Source: Acetobacteraceae bacterium (GTDB lineage: Bacteria; Pseudomonadota; Alphaproteobacteria; Zavarziniales; Zavarziniaceae). Taken from it: a DNA stretch of 57,768 nucleotides. The notes under the pieces were generated by a model. The model worked only from the letters and a program-made list of their open reading frames with translations. It ran no database searches and was not told where the DNA came from. Positions within the stretch are counted from its first letter, which is position 1. Each line of letters opens with the position of its first letter. The DNA lies in assembly GCA_947379865.1 (NCBI GenBank), contig CANCOY010000007.1, forward strand, positions 1-57,768, given 5' to 3'. Shown one piece after another: positions 43,882 to 51,701 of this stretch. The position numbers were made by a program, and so were the translations under genes.

Positions 43882-45564
43882 TCAGACGCGTGACAGCGGC
43901 TTGTACTTGATGCGGTGCGGGCGGTCGGCATCGGCGCCCAGGCGGCGCTTCTTGTCGGCCTCATAGTCCTGGAAATTGCCCTCGAACCATTCCACATGGC
44001 TGTTGCCCTCGAAGGCGAGGATGTGGGTGGCAATGCGGTCGAGGAACCAGCGATCATGGCTGATCACCATGACGCAGCCGCCGAAATCCAGCAGCGCCTC
44101 TTCCAGGGCGCGCAGGGTTTCCACGTCGAGATCGTTCGTCGGTTCGTCGAGGAGAATCAGGTTCGCCTCAGCCTTCAGCATCTTGGCGAGGTGCACGCGG
44201 TTACGCTCACCGCCAGAGAGTTGGCCAACCTTCTTCTGCTGGTCGGCACCCTTGAAATTGAAAGCGCCAACATAGGCGCGGCTGGGCATTTCGCGCTTGC
44301 CAAGCTGCAGGATGTCGAGCCCGCCGGAAACCTCTTCCCAGACGGTTGCATTGGCATTCAGGCTGTCGCGGCTCTGGTCGACATAGCCGAGTTTCACCGT
44401 CTCGCCCACGCGCATCTCGCCCTGGTCGGGCACTTCCTGCCCGGTCAGCATGCGGAAAAGGGTGGTCTTGCCGGCGCCGTTGGGGCCAATCACGCCAACA
44501 ATGCCGCCCGGCGGCAGCTTGAAGGTGAGGTCGTCGATCAACAGGCGTTCGCCATAGGCCTTGGAGAGGTGTTCGGCCTCGATCACCAGGCTGCCAAGGC
44601 GTGGGCCTGGCGGAATGACGATGCGTGCGGCACCGCCCAGTTTCTCGCCCGTGTCGTCCAGCAGCTTTTCATAGGCCGCAATACGCGCCTTCGACTTGGC
44701 CTGACGGGCACGCGGGCTGGAGCGAATCCACTCCAACTCGCGGTCGAGCGAGCGCTGCTTGGCCTCTTCTGTCTTGCCTTCCTGCTCCAGCCGCTTCTGC
44801 TTCTGCTCCAGCCAGGAAGAGTAATTACCTTCCCACGGAATGCCCGAGCCACGGTCGAGTTCAAGGATCCAGCCGGCCACATTGTCGAGGAAGTAACGAT
44901 CGTGGGTTACCGCCACCACGGTGCCCGGATATTCCTCGAGGAAGCGCTCCAGCCAGGCGACGGACTCGGCATCGAGATGGTTGGTGGGCTCGTCGAGGAG
45001 GAGCATGTCCGGCCGCTCCAGCAGCAGGCGGCACAGCGCCACGCGGCGACGCTCACCACCCGACAGCTTGGTGACATCGGCATCGGGGGCCGGGCAGCGC
45101 AGGGCATCCATGGCGATCTCGACCTGACGGTCCAGTTCCCAGGCGTTCAGCGCGTCAATCTTTTCCTGAAGGTCCGCCTGTTCGGCGATCAGGTCGTTCA
45201 TCTCGTCGTCGGTCAGCTCTTCGCCAAAGCGCATGTTGACCGCATCGAACCGGTCCAGCAGCGCCCGGGTGCCGGCAACGCCCAGCATCACATTGCCGAT
45301 CACGTCGAGCGTGGGGTCGAGTTCGGGTTCCTGGGTAAGGAAGCCAATGCGCACGCCCTCAGCCGCCCAGGCCTCACCCTGAAATTCGGTGTCGCGGCCC
45401 GCCATGATCTTGAGCAGGGTCGACTTGCCGGCGCCATTGGCACCCAGCACGCCGATCTTGGCGCCCGGCAGGAACGACAGCCAGATGTTTTTCATCACCT
45501 GCCGCCCACCCGGATAGCTCTTGGACAGGTCCTTCATCACATAGACGTACTGATAGGCAGCCAT
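43882..45564 (-). CDS. ettA: Energy-dependent translational throttle EttA (ABC-F ATPase)
   Basis: EttA binds the ribosomal E site and gates elongation by ATP level. Two ABC domains are complete: GANGAGKST with LSGGERRRVALCRLL, and GPNGAGKTT with LSGGERNRVHLAKML. The linker carries the charged interdomain arm (QKQKRLEQEGKTEEAKQR). The length of 560 and the opening MAAYQYVYVMKDLSKSYPGG match EttA rather than Uup or YheS. Confidence 0.95.
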   Translation of the reverse strand: MAAYQYVYVMKDLSKSYPGGRQVMKNIWLSFLPGAKIGVLGANGAGKSTLLKIMAGRDTEFQGEAWAAEGVRIGFLTQEPELDPTLDVIGNVMLGVAGTRALLDRFDAVNMRFGEELTDDEMNDLIAEQADLQEKIDALNAWELDRQVEIAMDALRCPAPDADVTKLSGGERRRVALCRLLLERPDMLLLDEPTNHLDAESVAWLERFLEEYPGTVVAVTHDRYFLDNVAGWILELDRGSGIPWEGNYSSWLEQKQKRLEQEGKTEEAKQRSLDRELEWIRSSPRARQAKSKARIAAYEKLLDDTGEKLGGAARIVIPPGPRLGSLVIEAEHLSKAYGERLLIDDLTFKLPPGGIVGVIGPNGAGKTTLFRMLTGQEVPDQGEMRVGETVKLGYVDQSRDSLNANATVWEEVSGGLDILQLGKREMPSRAYVGAFNFKGADQQKKVGQLSGGERNRVHLAKMLKAEANLILLDEPTNDLDVETLRALEEALLDFGGCVMVISHDRWFLDRIATHILAFEGNSHVEWFEGNFQDYEADKKRRLGADADRPHRIKYKPLSRV

Positions 45565-45632
45565 GGTCGGGATCCGGGTGTTGCGAGGGGTGCCGTTTTC
45601 TAGCTGACGGGGGCCTGCGAAGCAAGGTTCGG

Positions 45633-46952
45633 CTAAGGGGCAAGCCGATCAGAATAGGCATGCACCACCTTCACCATGGCCCCGGTCAGCTGCGACAGCT
45701 CATCATCCGGAATTGTGAAGGCCGGCATCAGATAGACAATGTCACCAAAGGGCCTGATCCAGACCCCTTCCTCCAGGAAGCGCGCTCGGAACCAGGGAAT
45801 GTCCGGGCTTTGCAGTTGCACCGCCCCCATGGCGCCCTTGACCCGCACATCCACCACCCCCGGCAGGCCGGTGAGGGGCGCCAGATCCGCCGCAAGACGG
45901 GCAGAAAGCGCCGCCACCTGCGCCAGGCGTGGCTCACGCTCGAAGAGGTCGAGCGAGGCATTGGCGGCGGCACAGGCCAGCGGATTGCCCATGAAGGTCG
46001 GCCCATGCATCAGGGCGGCCGTGGGAGTATCCGACAGGAACGCCTCATAGACATGGCCGCGCGCCAGGGTTGCCGCCAGGCTCATGGTGCCGCCCGTCAG
46101 CGCCTTTGACAGGCACATGATGTCGGGCAGAACCCCGGCCTCGGCGCAGGCGAACATGGCACCGGTGCGGCCAAAGCCGGTCATGATCTCGTCGGCGATC
46201 AGCAACACGCCATGGCGCGCACAGGCCTCCGCCACCCGCTGCAGGGTTGCTGCATCGTGGATCTTCATGCCACCAGCCCCCTGCACCAGCGGCTCAACAA
46301 TCGCGGCCGCAAGCTGGCCGCGATGGCGCTGGAGGATGGCGTCCAGTGCCTTGGTGCTGTCCTCATCACGGGGCAGGTCGGCAAAGACCTGTTCCGGCAG
46401 ATAGCCCTTGAAATGGGCGTGCATGCCCTCGTCAGGGTCGGTGAGCGACATGGCACCCATGGTGTCACCATGATAACCAAAGCGGAATGACAAAAGGCGC
46501 GTGCGCCCCTGCTCCCCCCGGTTGATCCAGTACTGGACCGCCATCTTGGCCGCCACCTCGACCGCTACCGAGCCCGAGTCCGTGAAGAAGACATGGTCGA
46601 GGTCGCCCGGCGCCAGCGCCGCCAGACGCGCGGCCAGACGATAGGCTGGCTCGTGCGCCAGCCCGCCAAACATCACATGGGGCATGGCCTCAAGTTGGGC
46701 CGCCACATTTTCGCGGATGTGGGGATGGTTATAGCCATGGCAGGCAGTCCACCATGACGACATGCCGTCGATCAGCACCCGGCCATCTGCCAGGGTCAGG
46801 CGACTGCCCTCAGTCCGCACCACGGGGATCGGCATCGGGGCCGTCTTCATCTGGGCATAAGGCAGCCAGACATGCGGACGGCCAGCCACAAGCCAGTCCG
46901 GTGGAGCGCCAGCGCCAGCCCTTCGTCCGATGTTCCCCGTGTCATTGCCCAT
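45633..46952 (-). CDS. bioA: Adenosylmethionine-8-amino-7-oxononanoate aminotransferase BioA
   Basis: BioA uses SAM as amino donor to make 7,8-diaminopelargonate in biotin synthesis. I start at ATG 46952 (MGNDTGNIGRRAGAG), preceded by GGAGG at 7 bases, giving 439 residues. Signatures are HVWLPYAQM, DGMSSWWTACHGYNHPHI, the PLP aspartate in LLIADEIMTGFGRTG and the PLP lysine in CLSKALTGGTM. No other bio genes are adjacent, so it is a stand-alone biotin gene here. Confidence 0.95.
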   Translation of the reverse strand: MGNDTGNIGRRAGAGAPPDWLVAGRPHVWLPYAQMKTAPMPIPVVRTEGSRLTLADGRVLIDGMSSWWTACHGYNHPHIRENVAAQLEAMPHVMFGGLAHEPAYRLAARLAALAPGDLDHVFFTDSGSVAVEVAAKMAVQYWINRGEQGRTRLLSFRFGYHGDTMGAMSLTDPDEGMHAHFKGYLPEQVFADLPRDEDSTKALDAILQRHRGQLAAAIVEPLVQGAGGMKIHDAATLQRVAEACARHGVLLIADEIMTGFGRTGAMFACAEAGVLPDIMCLSKALTGGTMSLAATLARGHVYEAFLSDTPTAALMHGPTFMGNPLACAAANASLDLFEREPRLAQVAALSARLAADLAPLTGLPGVVDVRVKGAMGAVQLQSPDIPWFRARFLEEGVWIRPFGDIVYLMPAFTIPDDELSQLTGAMVKVVHAYSDRLAP

Positions 46953-47036
46953 GAACGATCCTCCCCGCACGGCACCCTCTTAGCGGATCGCCGGGCCACC
47001 TCCAATCCATGTAAGGTCGCCATTGCCCGCCTCCAG

Positions 47037-47053
47037 TTGCGAATGTGTCGCAC
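47037..47053. promoter_or_regulatory. Imperfect copy of the TTGCGA palindrome
   Basis: TTGCGA and TCGCAC flank a 5-base centre. It is a second, weaker copy of the site at 47094-47110, 57 bp away. Both lie between bioA and the iron-binding protein gene. Confidence 0.45.
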
Positions 47054-47093
47054 TTGCAGAAACGCCCCCGCTCTGGCAATGTCCCTCCAGAAT

Positions 47094-47110
47094 TTGCGAA
47101 CGGTTCGCAA
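47094..47110. promoter_or_regulatory. 17-bp palindromic operator upstream of the ferric-iron binding protein
   Basis: TTGCGAACGGTTCGCAA is an 8-bp perfect inverted repeat around one base, ending 25 bp before the start codon. Symmetry and gene function suggest an iron-responsive repressor such as Fur, but I cannot assign the factor from sequence alone. Confidence 0.6.
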
Positions 47111-47135
47111 TAAAGCGTTATCAAAGGACCGCTCC

Positions 47136-48170
47136 ATGCGCCTTAACGTGATTGCCGGCCTTGGGTTGCTGGCTGCCGCCCTATGGGGTCCTGCGGCATT
47201 GGCGGCTGAGGTGAATGTCTATTCCTCGCGCCATTATGCGTCGGACCAGCAATTGTTCGACCGCTTCACGGCCGAGACCGGCATCAAGGTTCGCCTCATC
47301 CAGGGCAAGGCCGAGGAATTGATGCAGCGCCTCAAGCTTGAAGGCGCCAACAGCCCGGCCGACCTGTTCATCACGGTGGATGCCGGAAACCTGTGGCGGG
47401 CAGAGGAAGACAGCCTGCTGCAGCCCGTGAAGTCGGCGACGCTGGAAGCAGCTGTACCGGCGAACCTGCGCCAGCCAGACGGCAAATGGTTTGGCCTGTC
47501 GCGCCGCTCGCGGGTGATCGTCTATGCCAAGGGTCGGGTGAAGCCGGCCGAGCTTTCAACCTATGAGAACCTGGCCGACCCGAAATGGAAGGGCCGCCTG
47601 CTGATCCGCTCCTCCTCCAATGTCTATAACCAGAGCCTGGTCGCCTCGATGATCGCGGCAGATGGGGTTGACGCCACCGAGGCCTGGGCGCGCGGCCTGG
47701 TCGCCAACATGGCCCGCCCGCCCCAGGGTGGCGATACCGACCTGATCAAGGCCGTGGCAGCAGGGGCTGGCGACGTGACGCTGGTGAACACCTATTACCT
47801 GGCCCGCATGCTGGAGAGCACCGATCCTGAGGAAAAGAAGGCCGCCGAAGCCGTAGCGGTCTTCTTTCCCAATCAGACCGGCAAGGGTTCAGAGGCGCGT
47901 GGCGCCCATGTGAACATCTCCGGCGCCGGGGTTGCGGCCCATGCGCCAAACCGGGGTGAGGCGGTGAAGCTGCTGGAGTTCCTGGTGGGGCCAGAAGCGC
48001 AGCAGGCCTTTGCGACAGCCGCTTATGAATATCCCGTGGTCGAAAGCGTGCGGGCCAGCGCCACCATAGAGGGGTTTGGCTCCTTCCACGGCGACACCAT
48101 GAACATCGCCCTGCTGGGCAAGAACAATCCCGAGGCGGTCCGCCTGATGGACCGCGCCGGCTGGCGTTGA
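47136..48170 (+). CDS. Periplasmic ferric-iron binding protein (FbpA/FutA-like)
   Basis: A 344-residue ABC-transporter substrate-binding protein. A signal peptide (MRLNVIAGLGLLAAALWGP) ends near residue 23. VNVYSSRHYASDQQLFDRF opens the mature protein, and the paired tyrosines Y220/Y221 (NTYYLARM) are the usual Fe3+ ligands. The start has AAGGA at 7 bases. No permease or ATPase gene follows; instead an unknown secreted protein gene lies 10 bp downstream. Two palindromes upstream suggest iron control. Confidence 0.93.
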   Translation: MRLNVIAGLGLLAAALWGPAALAAEVNVYSSRHYASDQQLFDRFTAETGIKVRLIQGKAEELMQRLKLEGANSPADLFITVDAGNLWRAEEDSLLQPVKSATLEAAVPANLRQPDGKWFGLSRRSRVIVYAKGRVKPAELSTYENLADPKWKGRLLIRSSSNVYNQSLVASMIAADGVDATEAWARGLVANMARPPQGGDTDLIKAVAAGAGDVTLVNTYYLARMLESTDPEEKKAAEAVAVFFPNQTGKGSEARGAHVNISGAGVAAHAPNRGEAVKLLEFLVGPEAQQAFATAAYEYPVVESVRASATIEGFGSFHGDTMNIALLGKNNPEAVRLMDRAGWR

Positions 48171-48180
48171 GGAGACGACA

Positions 48181-49056
48181 ATGAATGGCACGGTAAAGCT
48201 CTGGGTGGGTATGGGCGTCTGGGTTCTTGCCTCCACCAGCACAGCAGCCCTGCTGGCAGACGGCAGGCTGATCCAGCCGGCCCTGGCGGGGACGATTGCC
48301 GGTTCAGGCGAGGGCGGCGAAGGCGACGAAGCCACGCCGCCACCCGCTGTCCACAAGATGGGGGATCAAGGTGGTGAAGGCGGCGAGGCCGGTCATGCCG
48401 CAGATGGCTTTGAGGCCCTGCCCCCCGATGTCGCTTATGCCACCCGCCTGCTGCTGATCCGGGGCCATCTGCGCGTCGGCCGCGAGTTGGTGGAGGCGGG
48501 CCACATGGCAGAGGCCCATGTGCATTTCATGCATCCGGTGGACGAAGTCTATGACGGTCTGAAGGCGGGCCTGAAGACGCGGAAGGTGGCGCCGTTCAAG
48601 TCAAAGCTGGAAGCCCTGGCCGAAACCGTCGAGGCGGGCGACAAGGCGGGCTTCCCGGCGGCGTTCACGGCGGCATCAGGCGCGGTCGATACCGCCTGGG
48701 CGGCACTGGCCCCGGCATCGCGCAATGGCGCCGGCCTTGCGGCCGCCACCATCTCTGCCCTGGTCAGCAAGGCGGCCGAGGAATATGGCGGTGCCGTTGC
48801 CGATGGACGGGTGACAGACCCTGTCCCCTATCAGGAGGCCCGGGGCTTTGTTGCCGAGGCGCAGGATCTCTATGGCCATGCCAGGGCCGCCATGACGACC
48901 CAGGATGCCGACAGCGCCGGGCGCATTGGCACAGTGCTGGCCGACCTTGCCACAGCCTTCCCGGCCGTCATGCCGCCGGCAGCTGTGGTTAAGGCTCCGG
49001 GCGAAGTCACCGCCCTTGCCTCCCGCATTGCGCTGGTGGCGGGCGACTTCAAATAG
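48181..49056 (+). CDS. Secreted acidic His-rich protein of unknown function, partner of iron-binding protein
   Basis: I do not recognise the family of this 291-residue protein. It has a signal-like or anchor N terminus (VKLWVGMGVWVLASTSTAAL). A Gly/Glu-rich spacer (residues 41-75, repeated GGEGG) is followed by predicted helices. A cluster of histidines lies at 96, 108, 113, 115 and 118 (motif AHVHFMHP) among several glutamates, which could bind metal. The ATG follows GGAG and lies 10 bp after the iron-binding protein stop, so the two are cotranscribed. An iron-handling role is inference from context. Confidence 0.85.
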   Translation: MNGTVKLWVGMGVWVLASTSTAALLADGRLIQPALAGTIAGSGEGGEGDEATPPPAVHKMGDQGGEGGEAGHAADGFEALPPDVAYATRLLLIRGHLRVGRELVEAGHMAEAHVHFMHPVDEVYDGLKAGLKTRKVAPFKSKLEALAETVEAGDKAGFPAAFTAASGAVDTAWAALAPASRNGAGLAAATISALVSKAAEEYGGAVADGRVTDPVPYQEARGFVAEAQDLYGHARAAMTTQDADSAGRIGTVLADLATAFPAVMPPAAVVKAPGEVTALASRIALVAGDFK

Positions 49057-49060
49057 GCCG

Positions 49061-49100
49061 CTTCAGACAGGCGCCTTCAGACAGGCGCTTTCAGACAGGC
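49061..49100. repeat. 14-bp tandem repeat, nearly three copies
   Basis: CTTCAGACAGGCGC occurs at 49061 and 49075, then TTTCAGACAGGC at 49089. It lies between two convergent genes. Confidence 0.9.
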
Positions 49101-49143
49101 AGGGGGGAGGTTGTAGCCGCCCCCCACCTCGCCTGATCAGGCG
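49101..49143. terminator. Possible terminator and CGCCTGATCAGGCG palindrome
   Basis: A GGGGGG run pairs with CCCCCC about 10 bases later. Directly after it, a perfect 14-bp palindrome (49130-49143) spans the MaoC stop codon. Neither is followed by a clear T tract, so termination is only plausible. Confidence 0.35.
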
Positions 49144-49595
49144 TAAAGCACCGTGATCATCTCGGCGACCAGGGCGGGGCGGCTCTGCCCCTCGATTTCC
49201 ACTGTCACTTCATTGATCAGCTGCAGGCCGCCGTCCTTCAGGGTCTCCGTCGCCTTCAGGGTCTGGCGGGCGCGCAGGCGCGAACCGACGGGGACCATGT
49301 TGGTGAAGCGCACGCGGTTCGAGCCATAGTTGATGCCGCGCGAGGTGCCATTCACCCGCATGATCTGGCCCATCAGCACGGGCAGCAGCGAGAGTGTGAG
49401 GAAGCCGTGGGCGATGGTCTTGCCCGTCGGCAATTCCTTGGCCGCGCGGGCGGGGTCGATGTGAATCCACTGGTGGTCGCCCGTGGCGTCCGCAAACAGG
49501 TTGATCCGGGCCTGGTCCACTTCCAGCCAGTCCGACACGCCGATTTCCTGGCCAGCCAGGGTCTTGAGCTCTTCGAGCCCGTTCACCACGCGCAT
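49137..49595 (-). CDS. MaoC-family (R)-hydratase
   Basis: A 152-residue hot-dog-fold protein starting MRVVNGLEELKTLAG, with GGAG six bases upstream; an ATG at 49610 is an alternative. The hydratase motif FADATGDHQWIHIDPARA carries the catalytic Asp and His, and GKTIAHGFLTLSLLP follows. These enzymes hydrate (2E)-enoyl-CoA to (3R)-hydroxyacyl-CoA, for PHA or lipid metabolism. The substrate is not determinable here. Confidence 0.9.
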   Translation of the reverse strand: MRVVNGLEELKTLAGQEIGVSDWLEVDQARINLFADATGDHQWIHIDPARAAKELPTGKTIAHGFLTLSLLPVLMGQIMRVNGTSRGINYGSNRVRFTNMVPVGSRLRARQTLKATETLKDGGLQLINEVTVEIEGQSRPALVAEMITVLYA

Positions 49596-49736
49596 GATGG
49601 TCTCCGCCATTGCTTGTTCAAGGTGAACGTTTCCTAGCATCCGCCCGGCCGCTTGCGAAGACCCGCCAGACTTCCGCCAGGCCTGAGATGCTGTTAGAAA
49701 ACAGGGGTGCGCATGCCTGCCAGGGGATGCGCCTGT

Positions 49737-49812
49737 GGGCCTGTAGTTCAGCGGTTAGAACCCGCCGCTCATAACGGCGTTGTCGCAGGTTCGAATCCTG
49801 CCGGGCCCACCA
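49737..49812 (+). tRNA. tRNA-Ile2 (CAU anticodon, lysidine-modified)
   Basis: A 76-nt cloverleaf including encoded CCA. The acceptor GGGCCTG pairs with CGGGCCC, and the T arm is GCAGG-TTCGAAT-CCTGC. The anticodon stem CGCCG-CTCATAA-CGGCG gives anticodon CAT at 49770-49772. The G1-C72 pair excludes initiator tRNA. The short D loop and the variable/T-arm sequence resemble E. coli tRNA-Ile2 more than elongator Met, so it probably reads AUA after lysidine modification by TilS. Confidence 0.9.
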
Positions 49813-50242
49813 AACCCCTGCTTTGCGAACAACCGGTCGGCAAGCGAGCGCGGCCTTTGCCAGGCCAAGGTCATTTACCGACAGAGCCCCGGCGGTCGGT
49901 TCGATCCGTCGATGATGCCGCGCTCGCATGAGGTGAGCGGTTCAAGGGCAGGCCCGTGCCTCAGACCATGGGCCACATACAGCCAGTGGAAGATCAGGAT
50001 CGCACCTCCGCCGTGCTGGACCATGCACCCGTGGCGGCTTAAACTGAGACGGTCCGATACGGAAAATCTGGGTCCAGTTCACGGACCAAGCCTCGGGCAA
50101 CCGCTGCCATGTTGACGGTATATCTCGAGTGCAAGGGTGCCAATCGCGCGCCTGTTCAAGCGAAGGGCATGATGGCGATCAGACACCTGCAAGGTTTTAT
50201 TTGACGAGATGGGTTTTGTAATTAAATTGAGGGGTTATTCCA
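49813..50242. other. Gene-poor stretch between tRNA and AT-rich gene
   Basis: No gene can be supported. A 49-codon frame (49875-50024, minus) is open but resembles nothing I know. Composition is G+C-rich until about 50190 and then drops sharply. A possible promoter (TTGACG at 50201, TAAATT at 50223) precedes the next gene but sits very close to its ribosome binding site. Confidence 0.5.
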
Positions 50243-51364
50243 GTGAATGCATTAAATAAAATTGAAAAATTTATTTTTGAATCAGAAAGATGGAAACTAG
50301 TATTACTTATTTCATTATTGACTATTATCAAAACAGGTATTTGGCACACGCCAAGTTTAGGCTCTTCCCTGGCAATTGCACAAAACCCGTTTGTAAATCC
50401 ATTCACTGACCCAAACGCACATTTTCTTTTTTGGAGTTGGCTCGGGCCTTTTCTGGCTTGGCTGATTGGCGCCACAAGCAAATGGCAGTTTTTTGCTTTC
50501 CATCTGTTATTTTCTCTTTCTTTCACGTTCTTATTTGTAAAACTCGTCTTTAGTAGATTTTCAGACGTCGTCGCCAGATCGTCATTGATTTTATTTAGTG
50601 CACTGCCGGTCTCGGCAACGGCATATTTTTGGGTTAGCACCGATTCCATAACCCTCTTTCTAATGATCTTGGCTCTGTCTTTCCCTGGATCACTAGCATT
50701 CATATTTGGTATCGGAATTCTTGTTGGAATGCAGCATTTTGAACAGGGTTTTTTTGCGGCTGCGGGACTTCTGTTTGCAATCAGTTTGAGCTCTAGACAA
50801 GGATACACACTAAAATATTCATGGAAATACGGGCTCACAATTCTGCTCGGGACTATATCTGGGAAAATTTTCCTGTACCTGATATTCAATCATTTTTCAA
50901 TCGATCTAAATTCAGGCAGGCTATATTGGCTTATTGGACATTTAAAAAGCCTTTTAAGCCAATTTTTCTTTCATTTCCAATTCATTGTTTGGTCGGTTCT
51001 GGGGCTTGGCTGGCTTGTCGCACTAAGATTCACCGACTGGGGGCGCAATTCCATACCATTTTTCATAACACTTGCAGGACTTTGCCTGTTGTTGCCAGTT
51101 TCAGAGGATCAGACTCGCGTCCTGGCAGTTATAACTTTCCCATTGGTTGCAGTGTATTGGCTACTCAATCCAGACTTTCTTGAAAAATTGACCAAACGAG
51201 AGATCTCGCTTCTATTCACTGCTTGGGCACTTATACCTTGGGGGTGGACGTGGGTTGGGGCCCCGAAGTGGTCAGTATTCCCCTATGACGTCGCCTACAT
51301 ACTTCACAAGATTTTTGGGTTGTTTAGTGTTCCGGCAGATCCATCGCTTTGGCCATTTGGATAA
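50243..51364 (+). CDS. AT-rich polytopic membrane protein of unknown function
   Basis: A 373-residue protein of about nine to ten hydrophobic segments. The GTG start has AGGGG eight bases upstream. Base composition is visibly different: I estimate about 40% G+C against about 65% around it, with AAA, TTA and ATT codons common. The region NPFTDPNAHFLFWSWLGP between the first helices, followed by alternating helices and short loops, recalls GT-C-type membrane glycosyltransferases, but I cannot confirm that. The gene appears acquired; no integrase or transposase is next to it. Confidence 0.8.
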   Translation: MNALNKIEKFIFESERWKLVLLISLLTIIKTGIWHTPSLGSSLAIAQNPFVNPFTDPNAHFLFWSWLGPFLAWLIGATSKWQFFAFHLLFSLSFTFLFVKLVFSRFSDVVARSSLILFSALPVSATAYFWVSTDSITLFLMILALSFPGSLAFIFGIGILVGMQHFEQGFFAAAGLLFAISLSSRQGYTLKYSWKYGLTILLGTISGKIFLYLIFNHFSIDLNSGRLYWLIGHLKSLLSQFFFHFQFIVWSVLGLGWLVALRFTDWGRNSIPFFITLAGLCLLLPVSEDQTRVLAVITFPLVAVYWLLNPDFLEKLTKREISLLFTAWALIPWGWTWVGAPKWSVFPYDVAYILHKIFGLFSVPADPSLWPFG

Positions 51365-51701
51365 TTGGCCCAGAAGGTTCGTATTTCTGCAACCAGTGGT
51401 ATGATCCTGTACTTGATCAAAGGCGGCCAGCCAGCAAACATAATTCCTCCAGCGCTGCCTGTCCGACCAGGGCGGCAACGAGAGGCTGGTGTTTTTTGCC
51501 TCGTCCGCCGGAACCCATGGATACCTGGGCGTTGCCTGCTACCCCTCGAAATTCTGAGCCCCATAGGGCACGAAGCATAGCCCCCCCTACGACCCCTCTC
51601 CTCACCCCGTTTCCCAAGGTTGACCAAAGGCGGTCAGCCAGCAAACAATCCTCCCAGCGCAGCCAGCCCGGAAAGGGCGGTGGCCGCATCGGGGGGAAGT
51701 C
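51365..51701. other. Spacer with decayed copy of the downstream transporter start
   Basis: No intact gene. It contains copy A of a duplicated segment (51413-51515) and, before the transporter, the leader part of copy B. Confidence 0.6.
51413..51515 (+). pseudogene. Truncated, internally deleted copy of the MHS transporter 5' region
   Basis: Bases 51413-51440 match 51620-51647 with two differences. Bases 51470-51515 match 51734-51779, which encode GNERLVIFASSAGT, with few differences. The part between is missing: copy B has two GGGCGG repeats (51675-51680 and 51734-51739) and copy A has one, with 59 bp removed including the start codon. It is a dead remnant of a duplicated or paralogous gene. 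Confidence 0.75.

Noticed and set aside
43915..45603. 562-codon open frame on the plus strand opposite ettA
   Set aside because: It mirrors the ettA gene, lacks any recognisable domain and ends beyond the ettA start only by chance.
49737..49812. Elongator or initiator tRNA-Met
   Set aside because: The G1-C72 pair rules out initiator, and the D loop and variable region fit tRNA-Ile2 better than elongator Met.
49875..50024. 49-codon open frame on the minus strand after the tRNA
   Set aside because: Short, with no evident ribosome binding site or known relative; not supportable as a gene.
50040..50115. Minus-strand frame reading VARGLVRELDPDFPYRTVSV, resembling the end of an ABC permease periplasmic segment
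   Set aside because: Only about 20 residues, with a stop just upstream and no continuation; could be chance.
49737..51420. Attachment-site duplication expected for integration at the tRNA
   Set aside because: I searched the sequence after the AT-rich gene for the tRNA 3' end and found no copy.
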